This document shows positions 37,176-45,717 of a stretch of 64,000 nucleotides of DNA, one piece after another. Numbering within the stretch: position 1 is the first letter of the stretch; every line of letters starts with the position of its first letter. A program made the translations under genes and the position numbers. The notes below the pieces were generated by a model that searched no databases, had not been told where the DNA came from, and worked only from the letters and a program-made list of their open reading frames with translations. Origin of the DNA: Crocinitomicaceae bacterium (GTDB lineage: Bacteria > Bacteroidota > Bacteroidia > Flavobacteriales_D > Crocinitomicaceae); the NCBI GenBank assembly GCA_030830895.1, contig JAURMC010000014.1, forward strand, positions 1-64,000, read 5' to 3'.

Positions 37176-37201
37176 AAAGCGGCCTCGGCCGCTTTTTTTT
37201 T
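37176..37201 (+). terminator. Rho-independent terminator of ahcY
   Basis: AAAGCGGC and GCCGCTTT pair around a 4-base loop and run into nine T residues. Confidence 0.9.
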
Positions 37202-37235
37202 GTGCCCTGTTACCGAGGAAATACTTGACAGTAGC

Positions 37236-37568
37236 TTAATACGTTAAAATTTCATTCAAGGTGGTATGGATTTGCTTTAATTCTGTTTTCGAAACACTCC
37301 CTACTCGCTCCAACAAGCGGTCCTTGGAAATGGATCTTACATGTAGCGTTAAAGCCTCTGAGGTATGTTTTAATCCATTGGATGGCGAAGGTTCCAACAC
37401 CACGTTTCCATGGTAATGCCTGATTTGCGTGGTCAAGGGTACACACACCACTACCTGAGCATGAACGTTGAGTAAATTACCGCTTATAATAATAACAGGA
37501 CGATAACCTGCTTGTTCGCTGCCTTTCACGGGGTTTAAATCCGTGAACCAAATTTCACCTTGCTTCAT
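37236..37568 (-). CDS. MazF/PemK-type mRNA interferase toxin
   Basis: 110 residues. The N-terminal MKQGEIWFTDLNPVKGSEQAGYRPVIIIS is the MazF/PemK signature (GEIW...GSEQ..RPVIIIS). The middle VCVPLTTQIRHYHGNVVL and the later ALTLHVRSISKDRL complete the domain. Relatives cut mRNA at short sequences when freed from the antitoxin. The start overlaps the antitoxin stop by 4 bp (ATGA), typical of a toxin-antitoxin operon. Confidence 0.93.
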   Translation of the reverse strand: MKQGEIWFTDLNPVKGSEQAGYRPVIIISGNLLNVHAQVVVCVPLTTQIRHYHGNVVLEPSPSNGLKHTSEALTLHVRSISKDRLLERVGSVSKTELKQIHTTLNEILTY

Positions 37569-37801
37569 TCCTCAGCGAGTTGACTTAAATACTCCGCCAT
37601 TCCTTCTTCAGCGAGCATTTGAAGATCGGTGTCCGTCGCCATTTGCTTGTAGGATTTAACATACGCTGCGCGATTTAGTTGCTCTAGATAGATGCGAAGC
37701 GCACGTTCTATGAGGGTATTTTTAGGAACAGACAGTTCCTTGGCTTTTTGAGCAAGAGACTGCAGAAGATCATCAGGAAGTGAACTGGTGAAGGTTGACA
37801 T
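37565..37801 (-). CDS. Ribbon-helix-helix antitoxin
   Basis: 78 residues. The N-terminal MSTFTSSLPDDLLQSLAQKAKELSVPKNTLIERALRIYLEQL fits a CopG/MetJ-type ribbon-helix-helix that binds DNA. The acidic C-terminal tail (LQMLAEEGMAEYLSQLAEE) would wrap the toxin. It lies upstream of the MazF-like gene with a 4-bp overlap. Such antitoxins normally repress their own promoter, which here has a TATATTTG box in a very AT-rich leader. Confidence 0.85.
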   Translation of the reverse strand: MSTFTSSLPDDLLQSLAQKAKELSVPKNTLIERALRIYLEQLNRAAYVKSYKQMATDTDLQMLAEEGMAEYLSQLAEE

Positions 37802-37826
37802 AATTATAATTTATATTTACCAAATA

Positions 37827-37834
37827 CAAATATA
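37827..37834 (-). promoter_or_regulatory. -7 box TATATTTG for the toxin-antitoxin operon
   Basis: An exact TAnnTTTG match, 25 bases upstream of the antitoxin ATG. Between box and gene the leader is nearly all A and T, where an RHH operator may lie. Confidence 0.5.
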
Positions 37835-37935
37835 AAAAATAGTTACGAAGGATAAAACCTATCACTCGTTTAAATTGTTAAAACCCTAAATCCAAGTTAT
37901 ATAAAATGAATGGCAACTGGGGTTTTCAACCAAAC

Positions 37936-40551
37936 CTACGCGATTTCCTCTTCTGCCAACACCGGCTTTCTGAACACGATTTGTCCTTCGAACATATCCA
38001 TCACCACCGTTTGATTCATGTCCACGGTTTTGGCGAGCAAGGCTTTCGATAAGCTATTCAACACCTCTTTTTGAATGACACGTTTCACCGGACGAGCACC
38101 AAAGAATGGGTCGTATCCTAATTCCACGATGTGCTCGAACGCATCGGGCGCAACAAACAATTTGATACCTTTTTCCTTCAACTGATTTTTCAAATTATCT
38201 AATTGAATACTCACAATATCTTTCACGTTTGAGCGAGTTAACGGTAAAAACAGAAGCGATTCATCGATGCGGTTTAAAAATTCAGGTCGAATGGTTTGTT
38301 TTAACAACTCAAGCACTTCTACCTTGGCCCTGATGGCAATTTTTGGAAAATCGGCTTCTCTCGCTTCCTCAAAGGCTTCTTGTAAAATATGTGATCCTAA
38401 ATTGGAAGTCATAATAATGATTGTATTTTTAAAATTGACTAACCTACCTTTATTGTCGGTTAAGCGCCCATCATCCAGAACTTGGAGCAACACATTAAAT
38501 ACATCCGGATGCGCCTTTTCTATTTCGTCCAACAAAACGATCGAATATGGCCTTCTGCGGACAGCTTCTGTTAGCTGTCCTCCCTCATCATACCCCACAT
38601 ATCCCGGAGGTGCACCTACTAATCGACTTACGCTATGTTTCTCTTGGTATTCACTCATATCGATGCGGGTCATGGCATTTTCATCATTGAAAAGAAATTC
38701 AGCCAAAGCTTTGGCTAATTCTGTTTTACCAACTCCGGTTGTACCGAGGAAAATAAACGATCCAATCGGACGTCGCGCATCTTGCAAACCGGCCCGAGAC
38801 CTTCGTACTGCATCCGACAAAGCCTCAATGGCTTCTTCTTGTCCAACCACGCGTTTCTTTAGTTCATCTTCCAATCGAAGCAACTTACTGACCTCACTTT
38901 CCACCATTTTCTGAACAGGAATCCCGGTCCATTTGGAAACCACTTCGGCAATTTCCTCGGTATCCACTTCTTCCTTAATCATTTTAGATTCCGATTGAAT
39001 CTCAGTTAGCGTTTGTTTCGAATCTTCTAATTTACGTTCGGCTTCTTGAATTTTTCCATATCTAATTTCAGCCACTTTTCCGTAATCTCCTGACCGCTCA
39101 GCAACATCCGCCTCATATTTCAACAATTCAATCTCTTCTTTGGAATGCTGAATAGACTCTAACACTTGTTTCTCAGTTTGCCATTTGGAAGTCAATCCTT
39201 GACGTTTTTCATTGAAATTAGCCAAGTCTTTTTCAACCGTTTCAAGTTTAGCCGTATTGTTTTCTCGCTTCAGTGCTTCACGTTCAATTTCAAGTTGCAT
39301 GATTTTACGCTCGATTTCATCAAGTTCCTCCGGTTTCGAATTAATCTCCATGCGAAGCTTGGAGGCTGCCTCATCGATTAAGTCAATTGCTTTATCGGGC
39401 AGGTGGCGATCAGAAATATAGCGTTGTGACAATTCCACTGCGGCGATAATTGCAGCATCTTTTATAATTACCTTATGGTGATTCTCATATTTTTCTTTGA
39501 TTCCACGCAAGATGGCAATGGCATCTTCGGTATCTGGTTCATCCACAAGAACGGTTTGAAAACGTCGCACCAAGGCTTTGTCTTTTTCAAAATACTTTTG
39601 ATATTCATTTAGAGTAGTTGCACCAACAGCACGTAACTCACCTCTCGCCAAGGCCGGTTTCAAAATATTGGCCGCATCCATTGCGCCTTCGCCCCCACCG
39701 GCTCCAACTAATGTGTGGATTTCATCAATAAATAAAATGATTTCACCATCCGAATTAATTACTTCCTTTACTACCGCCTTCAAGCGCTCCTCAAATTCTC
39801 CTTTGTATTTCGCGCCGGCGATTAAAGAACCCATATCTAATGAATAAACCACCTTAGTTTTAAGGTTCTCTGGTACATCCCCACCAATAATACGATGTGC
39901 CAACCCTTCAGCAATCGCGGTTTTACCAACACCCGGCTCACCAATTAAAATGGGATTATTTTTTGTCCTACGCGTTAGAATCTGCAGCACGCGTCGAATT
40001 TCTTCATCTCGTCCAATAACGGGATCGAGTTTCCCCTTCGCAGCCAATTCATTTAAGTTCTTCGCATATTTCGCTAAAGATTGATATGTGTTTTCTTGAC
40101 TTGAACTCTGTACTTTTTCTCCTTTTCTCATTTCAATAATATGTTTTTTAAGTGTTGAGAGATTAATTCCGGCATCAATAACGATAGCACCCAAGGTGTC
40201 GTTTGCATGGCACAGGTAATAAAACAGTGCATCCACAGCCAAATAGCTATCGCCCCATTCTTTCAATTCAACAAGTCCTTTATTCAGCGCAGCATTAAGC
40301 GTATTAGAAATATGCAATTCACCTCCTTGTACTTTTGGAAAAGTTTTTACAACAGCGCTTACAGCAGCCCTAAAACGAGTAACATCAACCCCTTGTTTTT
40401 TTAATAAAGTAGGGATCAGTTCATTGTCCACCTCTAGCAAACCCATCATTAGGTGCGCAGATTCCAGCACTTGATGTTGATTTTCTTGTGCTAACTCTTG
40501 CGCCTTTTGAAGGGCTTCTTGAGCACGCATGGTAAATTTTGAAAAATCCAT
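37936..40551 (-). CDS. clpB: ATP-dependent chaperone ClpB
   Basis: 871 residues, full length. Order: Clp N domain (1-145, starting [20 protein letters not shown]), first AAA+ module with Walker [14 protein letters not shown] (about 205) and [17 protein letters not shown], the ClpB-specific middle coiled coil (about 405-525), then the second AAA+ module with [14 protein letters not shown] (about 610), [21 protein letters not shown], and the C-terminal small domain. It unfolds aggregated proteins with DnaK. No HrcA/CIRCE operator is seen upstream. Confidence 0.97.
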   Translation of the reverse strand: MDFSKFTMRAQEALQKAQELAQENQHQVLESAHLMMGLLEVDNELIPTLLKKQGVDVTRFRAAVSAVVKTFPKVQGGELHISNTLNAALNKGLVELKEWGDSYLAVDALFYYLCHANDTLGAIVIDAGINLSTLKKHIIEMRKGEKVQSSSQENTYQSLAKYAKNLNELAAKGKLDPVIGRDEEIRRVLQILTRRTKNNPILIGEPGVGKTAIAEGLAHRIIGGDVPENLKTKVVYSLDMGSLIAGAKYKGEFEERLKAVVKEVINSDGEIILFIDEIHTLVGAGGGEGAMDAANILKPALARGELRAVGATTLNEYQKYFEKDKALVRRFQTVLVDEPDTEDAIAILRGIKEKYENHHKVIIKDAAIIAAVELSQRYISDRHLPDKAIDLIDEAASKLRMEINSKPEELDEIERKIMQLEIEREALKRENNTAKLETVEKDLANFNEKRQGLTSKWQTEKQVLESIQHSKEEIELLKYEADVAERSGDYGKVAEIRYGKIQEAERKLEDSKQTLTEIQSESKMIKEEVDTEEIAEVVSKWTGIPVQKMVESEVSKLLRLEDELKKRVVGQEEAIEALSDAVRRSRAGLQDARRPIGSFIFLGTTGVGKTELAKALAEFLFNDENAMTRIDMSEYQEKHSVSRLVGAPPGYVGYDEGGQLTEAVRRRPYSIVLLDEIEKAHPDVFNVLLQVLDDGRLTDNKGRLVNFKNTIIIMTSNLGSHILQEAFEEAREADFPKIAIRAKVEVLELLKQTIRPEFLNRIDESLLFLPLTRSNVKDIVSIQLDNLKNQLKEKGIKLFVAPDAFEHIVELGYDPFFGARPVKRVIQKEVLNSLSKALLAKTVDMNQTVVMDMFEGQIVFRKPVLAEEEIA

Positions 40552-40702
40552 AATTACAATTTTAATATTCCTTGCTCAAATCATAAACCATGGAAAAAAC
40601 CAATGCCAATTTGACCGAATCCATCATTTCAAAACGACAAATTGACTTAATTTGACTTTAAAAATGCAAAAATGAAACTTTGAATCAGACAAATCGTTAG
40701 AG

Positions 40703-41146
40703 ATGGCTATGAAACAATTTGGATTTCTCTTGTTTATCTCACTTTATACAGGTACGTTGATCGCAGAGCCTATTCAGCCGGATAGATTAATAAAACATGA
40801 AAAGATTAGAATTTTATTACATGAAAATAAGGTTCGTTACGTGATTGCAAGTAAAACAGATTCATATTATAAAATTGCTAAACAAACTGGGATTAAACTT
40901 TCGCAGCTGCATCACTACAACGAAGCTTTCAAGGAGAAGGACATGTTGAATGAAGGAGACATTATATACTTAGACCCCAGAAGGGTAAAATCAAAAATCA
41001 AAAAATCGATTGTGTTAAGGCAATCAATGAGTGCGCGGGAACTTGCGCAGCAAGAAGCCCTAAAGCTCAAGCCACTCATGCGGAGGAATAATATTCCTTC
41101 CGCTGACGAACAACTGCCGTGCGGTAGGATGGTATTCCTTCGATAA
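40703..41146 (+). CDS. Small LysM-type protein
   Basis: 147 residues (start ATG 40703, or 40709). A signal peptide (MKQFGFLLFISLYTGTLIAEP) is followed by a LysM-like unit of about 45-95 (VIASKTDSYYKIAKQTGIKLSQL..YN, then LNEGDIIYLDPRR). A weaker second unit of about 100-145 ends CGRMVFLR. This resembles the C-terminal LysM pair of Bacteroidota glucosaminidases (GDIVYLxPKR), but no catalytic domain is present. It may bind peptidoglycan on its own or be a remnant. A terminator follows. Confidence 0.75.
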   Translation: MAMKQFGFLLFISLYTGTLIAEPIQPDRLIKHEKIRILLHENKVRYVIASKTDSYYKIAKQTGIKLSQLHHYNEAFKEKDMLNEGDIIYLDPRRVKSKIKKSIVLRQSMSARELAQQEALKLKPLMRRNNIPSADEQLPCGRMVFLR

Positions 41147-41182
41147 TATGAGAAGGGATGTTTAGTTGTTGTTGTTTGTAAG

Positions 41183-41207
41183 AAGTCTCCTACGGGAGAC
41201 TTTTTTA
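41183..41207 (+). terminator. Rho-independent terminator after the LysM gene
   Basis: AAGTCTCC-TACG-GGAGACTT followed by a T run. It reaches into the stop region of the convergent lipoprotein gene. Confidence 0.85.
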
Positions 41208-41429
41208 TTCAATATCAGTACCTAAACTCTCATTCGCATAGCACTTCATTGCTTCCTCCATAAATTTTTCTTGCTCGGAAAGGTCCAGAGAACGCCAATA
41301 ATCGTTACAGTCTAAGGCTTCTTTTGAATCCTTGTTGACCATTTTTTTACCACATTCGCAGGCATCCATTTTTTGCTCACAGGCAGCTAATGAAAACCCT
41401 ATAACTATTAAAATTAGATACTTTTTCAT
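41205..41429 (-). CDS. Small cysteine-rich lipoprotein, unknown function
   Basis: 74 residues. A lipoprotein signal (MKKYLILIVIGFSLAAC, lipid Cys at 17) is followed by a short charged domain with CECGKKM, LDCNDYW and KCYANES, giving five cysteines in the mature part. No family is recognised. Its start overlaps the methyltransferase stop by 4 bp, so it is the last gene of that transcript. Confidence 0.7.
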   Translation of the reverse strand: MKKYLILIVIGFSLAACEQKMDACECGKKMVNKDSKEALDCNDYWRSLDLSEQEKFMEEAMKCYANESLGTDIE

Positions 41430-42145
41430 TTGGTTATTTTAATTGCAATTTGATAATAATTATTTACAGCTCCAAGCACTTTATAATTAATATAGAATGC
41501 GGAACTCCATTCAGTAAACGCTTTAAACTCATGTTGAGGTACATTGAATTCATCAAAAAATATCACATCCCCACTTCGTAAATACGGCGTAATTAAGGTG
41601 AGTACATATAAGGTTGCGGTATACAAATCTGCATCCATGTGTATTACTTTTTTACGGGATGGGTCAAATGTGGAAAGAAATGGAAGTAAGGTTTGCTGAA
41701 ATAACCCTTGATAAAATTGGTACCGGTTATCTTTTATATCAGGAAGAGAATCCCCTGAACTCATATCCCCCTTTTTAAAGGGCCCCCAATCTTCTGGAAG
41801 GCCGGTGAATGTATCAAAACCATAAAAACGAGCCTGAGGATCTCTTACACGCGCAGTCCACCATTTAAATGAATCCCCCTTCGAAACACCAAATTCAAGA
41901 TAATCAATGGGGCCATCGAGTCCCTCTTCCACAATAACATACTCAAATAACTGCTCTCTTCGAGAATAATCGAATTTGAAGGAATAGAAATCAGTATGGG
42001 TTAACTTTTTATGCTGTTGTATCCATTTCGATAACCCAGCCATTGATCCTATGAAAGAGAACAAATGGGCAGAAAAAAAGCGGTGTCCGTGAAAAAAGAA
42101 AAACAATCCTTTTAATTTACCACGTAAAAACATCAATCGTCTCAT
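41426..42145 (-). CDS. TylF/MycF-like class I SAM-dependent methyltransferase
   Basis: 239 residues. The SAM-binding start is IDYLEFGVSKGDSFKWW, followed by RFYGFDTFTGLPEDWGPF and FYQGLFQQTLLPFL. Metal/substrate acids lie in KVIHMDADLYTATLYVL and GDVIFFDEFNV, as in the TylF macrocin O-methyltransferase family. It probably O-methylates a sugar or similar hydroxyl; the substrate is unknown. It is followed by a small lipoprotein gene with a 4-bp overlap. Confidence 0.85.
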   Translation of the reverse strand: MRRLMFLRGKLKGLFFFFHGHRFFSAHLFSFIGSMAGLSKWIQQHKKLTHTDFYSFKFDYSRREQLFEYVIVEEGLDGPIDYLEFGVSKGDSFKWWTARVRDPQARFYGFDTFTGLPEDWGPFKKGDMSSGDSLPDIKDNRYQFYQGLFQQTLLPFLSTFDPSRKKVIHMDADLYTATLYVLTLITPYLRSGDVIFFDEFNVPQHEFKAFTEWSSAFYINYKVLGAVNNYYQIAIKITK

Positions 42146-42199
42146 GAGTTCAAAGGTAGGAAATCAAACGAAAATAAACGGGAAATTCAGCTACCTGGG

Positions 42200-42838
42200 T
42201 CAAGGTTTGAATTTAATATCCAAGAGTAGTAATTTTTCACTGCGAGAAATCGACCCCGGATTCAATCCTGGTTTACCTTCCGGTATAGGACATTTTAATC
42301 CATGATAATAATCAACCCAAACAGGATTAAAAGTTTTCGTCTCAGGATCAATAAACGTCATGGGTTCAAGTTCAAAAACCGGAGTGCCATGATTAGCTAC
42401 TTTAAACGATTCATACAACAACTCACTGCAATAATACTGGTCATTATTCAATAAAAAAACATCATCATATGGTTTTCCTAACAAGGACTTTGAGTATTTC
42501 ACTGCGCGTGAAATCAGTTCCTTATCATTTGTTTTTAATCTGGCTGCCAACACCTTTTTGCTTCGCTTTAAGAAATCCGACATGGACGTTATTTGTACCC
42601 CATCGCCAATGGCTTCGATAACTTTTAAGGTATCATGCTCCTCAACAACCATGGCACAATGTGAAAAATCTTTTCCATTTACACCTTCGGTCACTTTTTC
42701 AATAGCATCGCACAAGGGACCACAATTTAAATCCTGAAAAATCAAATCTCCTTCCTTCAACCCTTCATGAGTTTTTTCTTTACATGACGCACAAAGTAGA
42801 AAACTTGATAAAAACAGGAAATAAATTCGTTGTAACAT
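42200..42838 (-). CDS. YiiX/NlpC-P60-like cysteine hydrolase lipoprotein
   Basis: 212 residues from the ATG at 42838, which gives a lipoprotein signal (MLQRIYFLFLSSFLLCASC); the ORF-track start lies upstream of the promoter box. The YiiX/YebB-like permuted papain fold shows GDLIFQDLNCGP, the catalytic His in DFSHCAMVVEEHD, and the catalytic Cys in QYYCSELLYESF. The family is thought to cleave amide or ester bonds at the envelope. A TATATTTG box ends 5 bases before the ATG. Confidence 0.87.
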   Translation of the reverse strand: MLQRIYFLFLSSFLLCASCKEKTHEGLKEGDLIFQDLNCGPLCDAIEKVTEGVNGKDFSHCAMVVEEHDTLKVIEAIGDGVQITSMSDFLKRSKKVLAARLKTNDKELISRAVKYSKSLLGKPYDDVFLLNNDQYYCSELLYESFKVANHGTPVFELEPMTFIDPETKTFNPVWVDYYHGLKCPIPEGKPGLNPGSISRSEKLLLLDIKFKP

Positions 42839-42843
42839 GTAAT

Positions 42844-42851
42844 CAAATATA
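42844..42851 (-). promoter_or_regulatory. -7 box TATATTTG, leaderless spacing, YiiX-like gene
   Basis: An exact TAnnTTTG match, ending 5 bases before the ATG at 42838. The ORF-track start at 42868 is upstream of the box, so the shorter start is preferred. Confidence 0.6.
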
Positions 42852-42866
42852 GTAATTTTAAACCCC

Positions 42867-43373
42867 ATGAAAATAAAGTTGCTACTCCTCTTTGTCTTGT
42901 TCTCTATGCTTAGAGCTGTTCAAGCTCATGAGTACCACTTTGCTTTTATGGAATTAGAATTTTATCCAACGGAGCAACAGTTTCAAGCTACTTTAAAGGT
43001 AACTGCTCATGATATAGCCTATATTTTTTCAAAAAAACATGCAACGGATTTAAGTGTGGATGAAATTATAAATACTGACAGTTTATATTCAGAATTGACG
43101 CTGTTTATTTGCGCTGGTTTCACCCTTTTTCAAAATAACCAGGCCGTTTACTTTAAGGTGGATGGTAATGAATTAACGAAGAGTGGGGATCTGCTTTTCT
43201 ATCTTTCCTCAGAGGCTATTGAATACCCCGGAAAGTTAAGCTTTTCTTTTCCTCTTCTCACCCTATATTTCCCCGAACAACAAAACAAATTGGATTACTT
43301 AAAAAAAGGTAAACATCATACCTTAACTTTTCTGTCTACCGATTACATCAAAGAAATACCCTTAACCCCATGA
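42867..43373 (+). CDS. DUF6702 family protein
   Basis: 168 residues. A signal peptide (MKIKLLLLFVLFSMLRAVQA) is directly followed by HEYHFAFMELEFYPTEQQFQATLKVTAHDIAYIF, the DUF6702 opening in which the mature protein starts with His. The function is unknown; the family is often found next to M1-type peptidases in Bacteroidota, as here, where the stop overlaps the next start by 4 bp. A TAATTTTA box 6 bases before the ATG may be its promoter. Confidence 0.8.
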   Translation: MKIKLLLLFVLFSMLRAVQAHEYHFAFMELEFYPTEQQFQATLKVTAHDIAYIFSKKHATDLSVDEIINTDSLYSELTLFICAGFTLFQNNQAVYFKVDGNELTKSGDLLFYLSSEAIEYPGKLSFSFPLLTLYFPEQQNKLDYLKKGKHHTLTFLSTDYIKEIPLTP

Positions 43374-45664
43374 CAAGATCCTTTATTTGCCTATTCTCCA
43401 TTGCCATCACCACCTCTTCATTTGCGCAAAAGAAATTTGCGCAACTTGATATGGAACTACCAACACCCAATGAATACCGTAACGCCTCGGGTGCTCCTGG
43501 TTATGCTTATTTCCAGCAGCAAGCAGATTATAAAATGAATTTAATTCTTGACGATGCAAATCAAAAACTAAGTGGTACCGAAACCATTACCTACACCAAC
43601 AATTCTCCAGATGCACTACCCTATTTATGGCTTCAATTAGATCAGAATATATTCGATGAGCATTCAGATACCAAGCTTATAGAAGTAGAGAAAATGGAGG
43701 ATTTCAAGTCAATCAGCGATATACAAAAACGATTTTTTCGTTATGACGGTGGCTTTAAGGTTGAAAATATTACATCGAGTTCTGGACAACAAATGACCTA
43801 CTTCATTAATAAAACAATGCTGCGAATTGATCTTACTACTCCACTTGCACCCAAAAGCAGCATTAGCTTTACTGTTAAATGGTGGTACAACATCAATGAC
43901 CGCATGGCCGTTGGTGGTCGTTCAGGGTACGAATATTTTGAAAAAGATAAGAACTATTTGTATACACTGGCTCAGTTCTTTCCTCGAATGTGTGTCTACA
44001 GTGATGTGACAGGTTGGCAAAACAAACAGTTTTTAGGTCGCGGGGAATTCACATTGCCCTTTGGAAATTACGACGTAAGTATAACAGTACCGTCGGATCA
44101 CATCATAGCAGCAACTGGAGAGCTTCAGAATGGTCCCGATGTATTAACCACCATTCAGCGAAAACGATTCGAACAAGCAAAAAAATCTGACTTTCCGATA
44201 ATGATTGTTACCCAAGCTGAAGCAGAATCCACCGAAAAAGATAAAAAATCATCAACAAAAACGTGGCGATTTAAAGCAACCAACGTGCGAGATTTCGCTT
44301 TTGCAAGTTCTCGTAAGTTTATTTGGGATGCACAAAAAGTAACCGTGGGAGGCAAAAATATTATTTGTATGTCCTTTTATCCAAAAGAAGGAAACCCACT
44401 TTGGGAGCGTTACAGCACCAAACTTGTGGCGCATACGATAAAAACCTATTCGAAATACACGGTAGACTATCCATACCCTGTAGCTATATCTGTACATTCT
44501 AAATGGATCGGCATGGAATACCCAATGATCTGTTTCAATGGAGGTAGACCAGAGGAGGATGGAACCTATTCTGAGAGTGAAAAATATGGCATGTGGGGTG
44601 TTATCATTCACGAAGTAGGACATAATTTTTTCCCGATGATTATCAATTCAGATGAACGCCAATGGACCTGGATGGACGAGGGGCTAAATACTTTTGTTCA
44701 ATACCTCACCGAGCAGGAATGGGAACGAGGGTACCCATCAAGAAGAGGGCCAGCGCATCTTATTGCGGATTACATGCGAGGGGACCAAAAATTTATTTCT
44801 CCGATAATGACCAATTCCGAATCTATTTTTCAATTCGGAAACAATGCTTATGGAAAACCAGCTACAGGATTGAATATCCTTCGTGAAACCATCATGGGTC
44901 GCGAGCTTTTTGATTATGCCTTCAAAACATATTGTGAACGATGGAAACTTAAACATCCGAGTCCAGCCGATTTCTTCAGAAGCATGGAAGATGCCTCAGC
45001 TGTTGATTTGGATTGGTTTTGGAGAGGTTGGTTTTATGGTACTGACCCAGTTGATATTGCAATAAGGGAAGTAAAATGGTTTCAGTTGAACAGTCAAAAT
45101 CCAACACTCGAAAAAGCTTTCTTACAAGAACAAAAAAATAACAAGGACATTCACATTGGCGCCACACGTAACGAAACTAACATCAAGGAAACAATAAATG
45201 AAAGAGATTCTTTAATCGATGATTATTATGCAAAACGAAACGTTTATTTAGTCGATGCATTGGATAAAAAAGAATACGAGGCCTTTAAGCAGCAGACAAG
45301 TACAAAAGATTTGGCATTATTAAATGCAGGTAAACATTTTTATGAGGTGCATTTTGAGAATGTTGGTGGCATGGTGATGCCTCTTATTATAAAATTCACC
45401 TTCATCGATGACAGCACTGAAGTGATCCGCATACCGGTTGAAATTTGGAGACAATATGAGGAAAAGGTTTCAAAGGTGTTTATTTTTGACAAAGAAGTGA
45501 AAGAGATTCGCTTAGATCCGTTTCTCGAAACTGCCGATGTTGATTTAAATAATAATTCATGGCCAACAAATATACAACCTTCTAGATATCAATTATTTAA
45601 GCAAAATCAACCAAAGGAAAACCCAATGCAGCGACAAAAGCGTGTAGATGAAATTAAAAATTAA
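43370..45664 (+). CDS. M1 family metallopeptidase, exported
   Basis: 764 residues with a signal peptide (MTRSFICLFSIAITTSSFAQ). An N-terminal beta domain (about 45-300) precedes the catalytic domain. The zinc site is IIHEVGHNFFPMI plus the downstream Glu in WTWMDEGLNTFVQ (HExxH-x18-E). The exopeptidase loop is GMEYP in place of the classical GAMEN. The C-terminal 170 residues are beta-rich. It likely trims peptides in the periplasm. It is co-transcribed with the DUF6702 gene (4-bp overlap). Confidence 0.92.
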   Translation: MTRSFICLFSIAITTSSFAQKKFAQLDMELPTPNEYRNASGAPGYAYFQQQADYKMNLILDDANQKLSGTETITYTNNSPDALPYLWLQLDQNIFDEHSDTKLIEVEKMEDFKSISDIQKRFFRYDGGFKVENITSSSGQQMTYFINKTMLRIDLTTPLAPKSSISFTVKWWYNINDRMAVGGRSGYEYFEKDKNYLYTLAQFFPRMCVYSDVTGWQNKQFLGRGEFTLPFGNYDVSITVPSDHIIAATGELQNGPDVLTTIQRKRFEQAKKSDFPIMIVTQAEAESTEKDKKSSTKTWRFKATNVRDFAFASSRKFIWDAQKVTVGGKNIICMSFYPKEGNPLWERYSTKLVAHTIKTYSKYTVDYPYPVAISVHSKWIGMEYPMICFNGGRPEEDGTYSESEKYGMWGVIIHEVGHNFFPMIINSDERQWTWMDEGLNTFVQYLTEQEWERGYPSRRGPAHLIADYMRGDQKFISPIMTNSESIFQFGNNAYGKPATGLNILRETIMGRELFDYAFKTYCERWKLKHPSPADFFRSMEDASAVDLDWFWRGWFYGTDPVDIAIREVKWFQLNSQNPTLEKAFLQEQKNNKDIHIGATRNETNIKETINERDSLIDDYYAKRNVYLVDALDKKEYEAFKQQTSTKDLALLNAGKHFYEVHFENVGGMVMPLIIKFTFIDDSTEVIRIPVEIWRQYEEKVSKVFIFDKEVKEIRLDPFLETADVDLNNNSWPTNIQPSRYQLFKQNQPKENPMQRQKRVDEIKN

Positions 45665-45717
45665 CTTTTCCTTTAGTAAAAGACAACGAAAAACACTAAA
45701 TTTCGTCAATCTAACCG

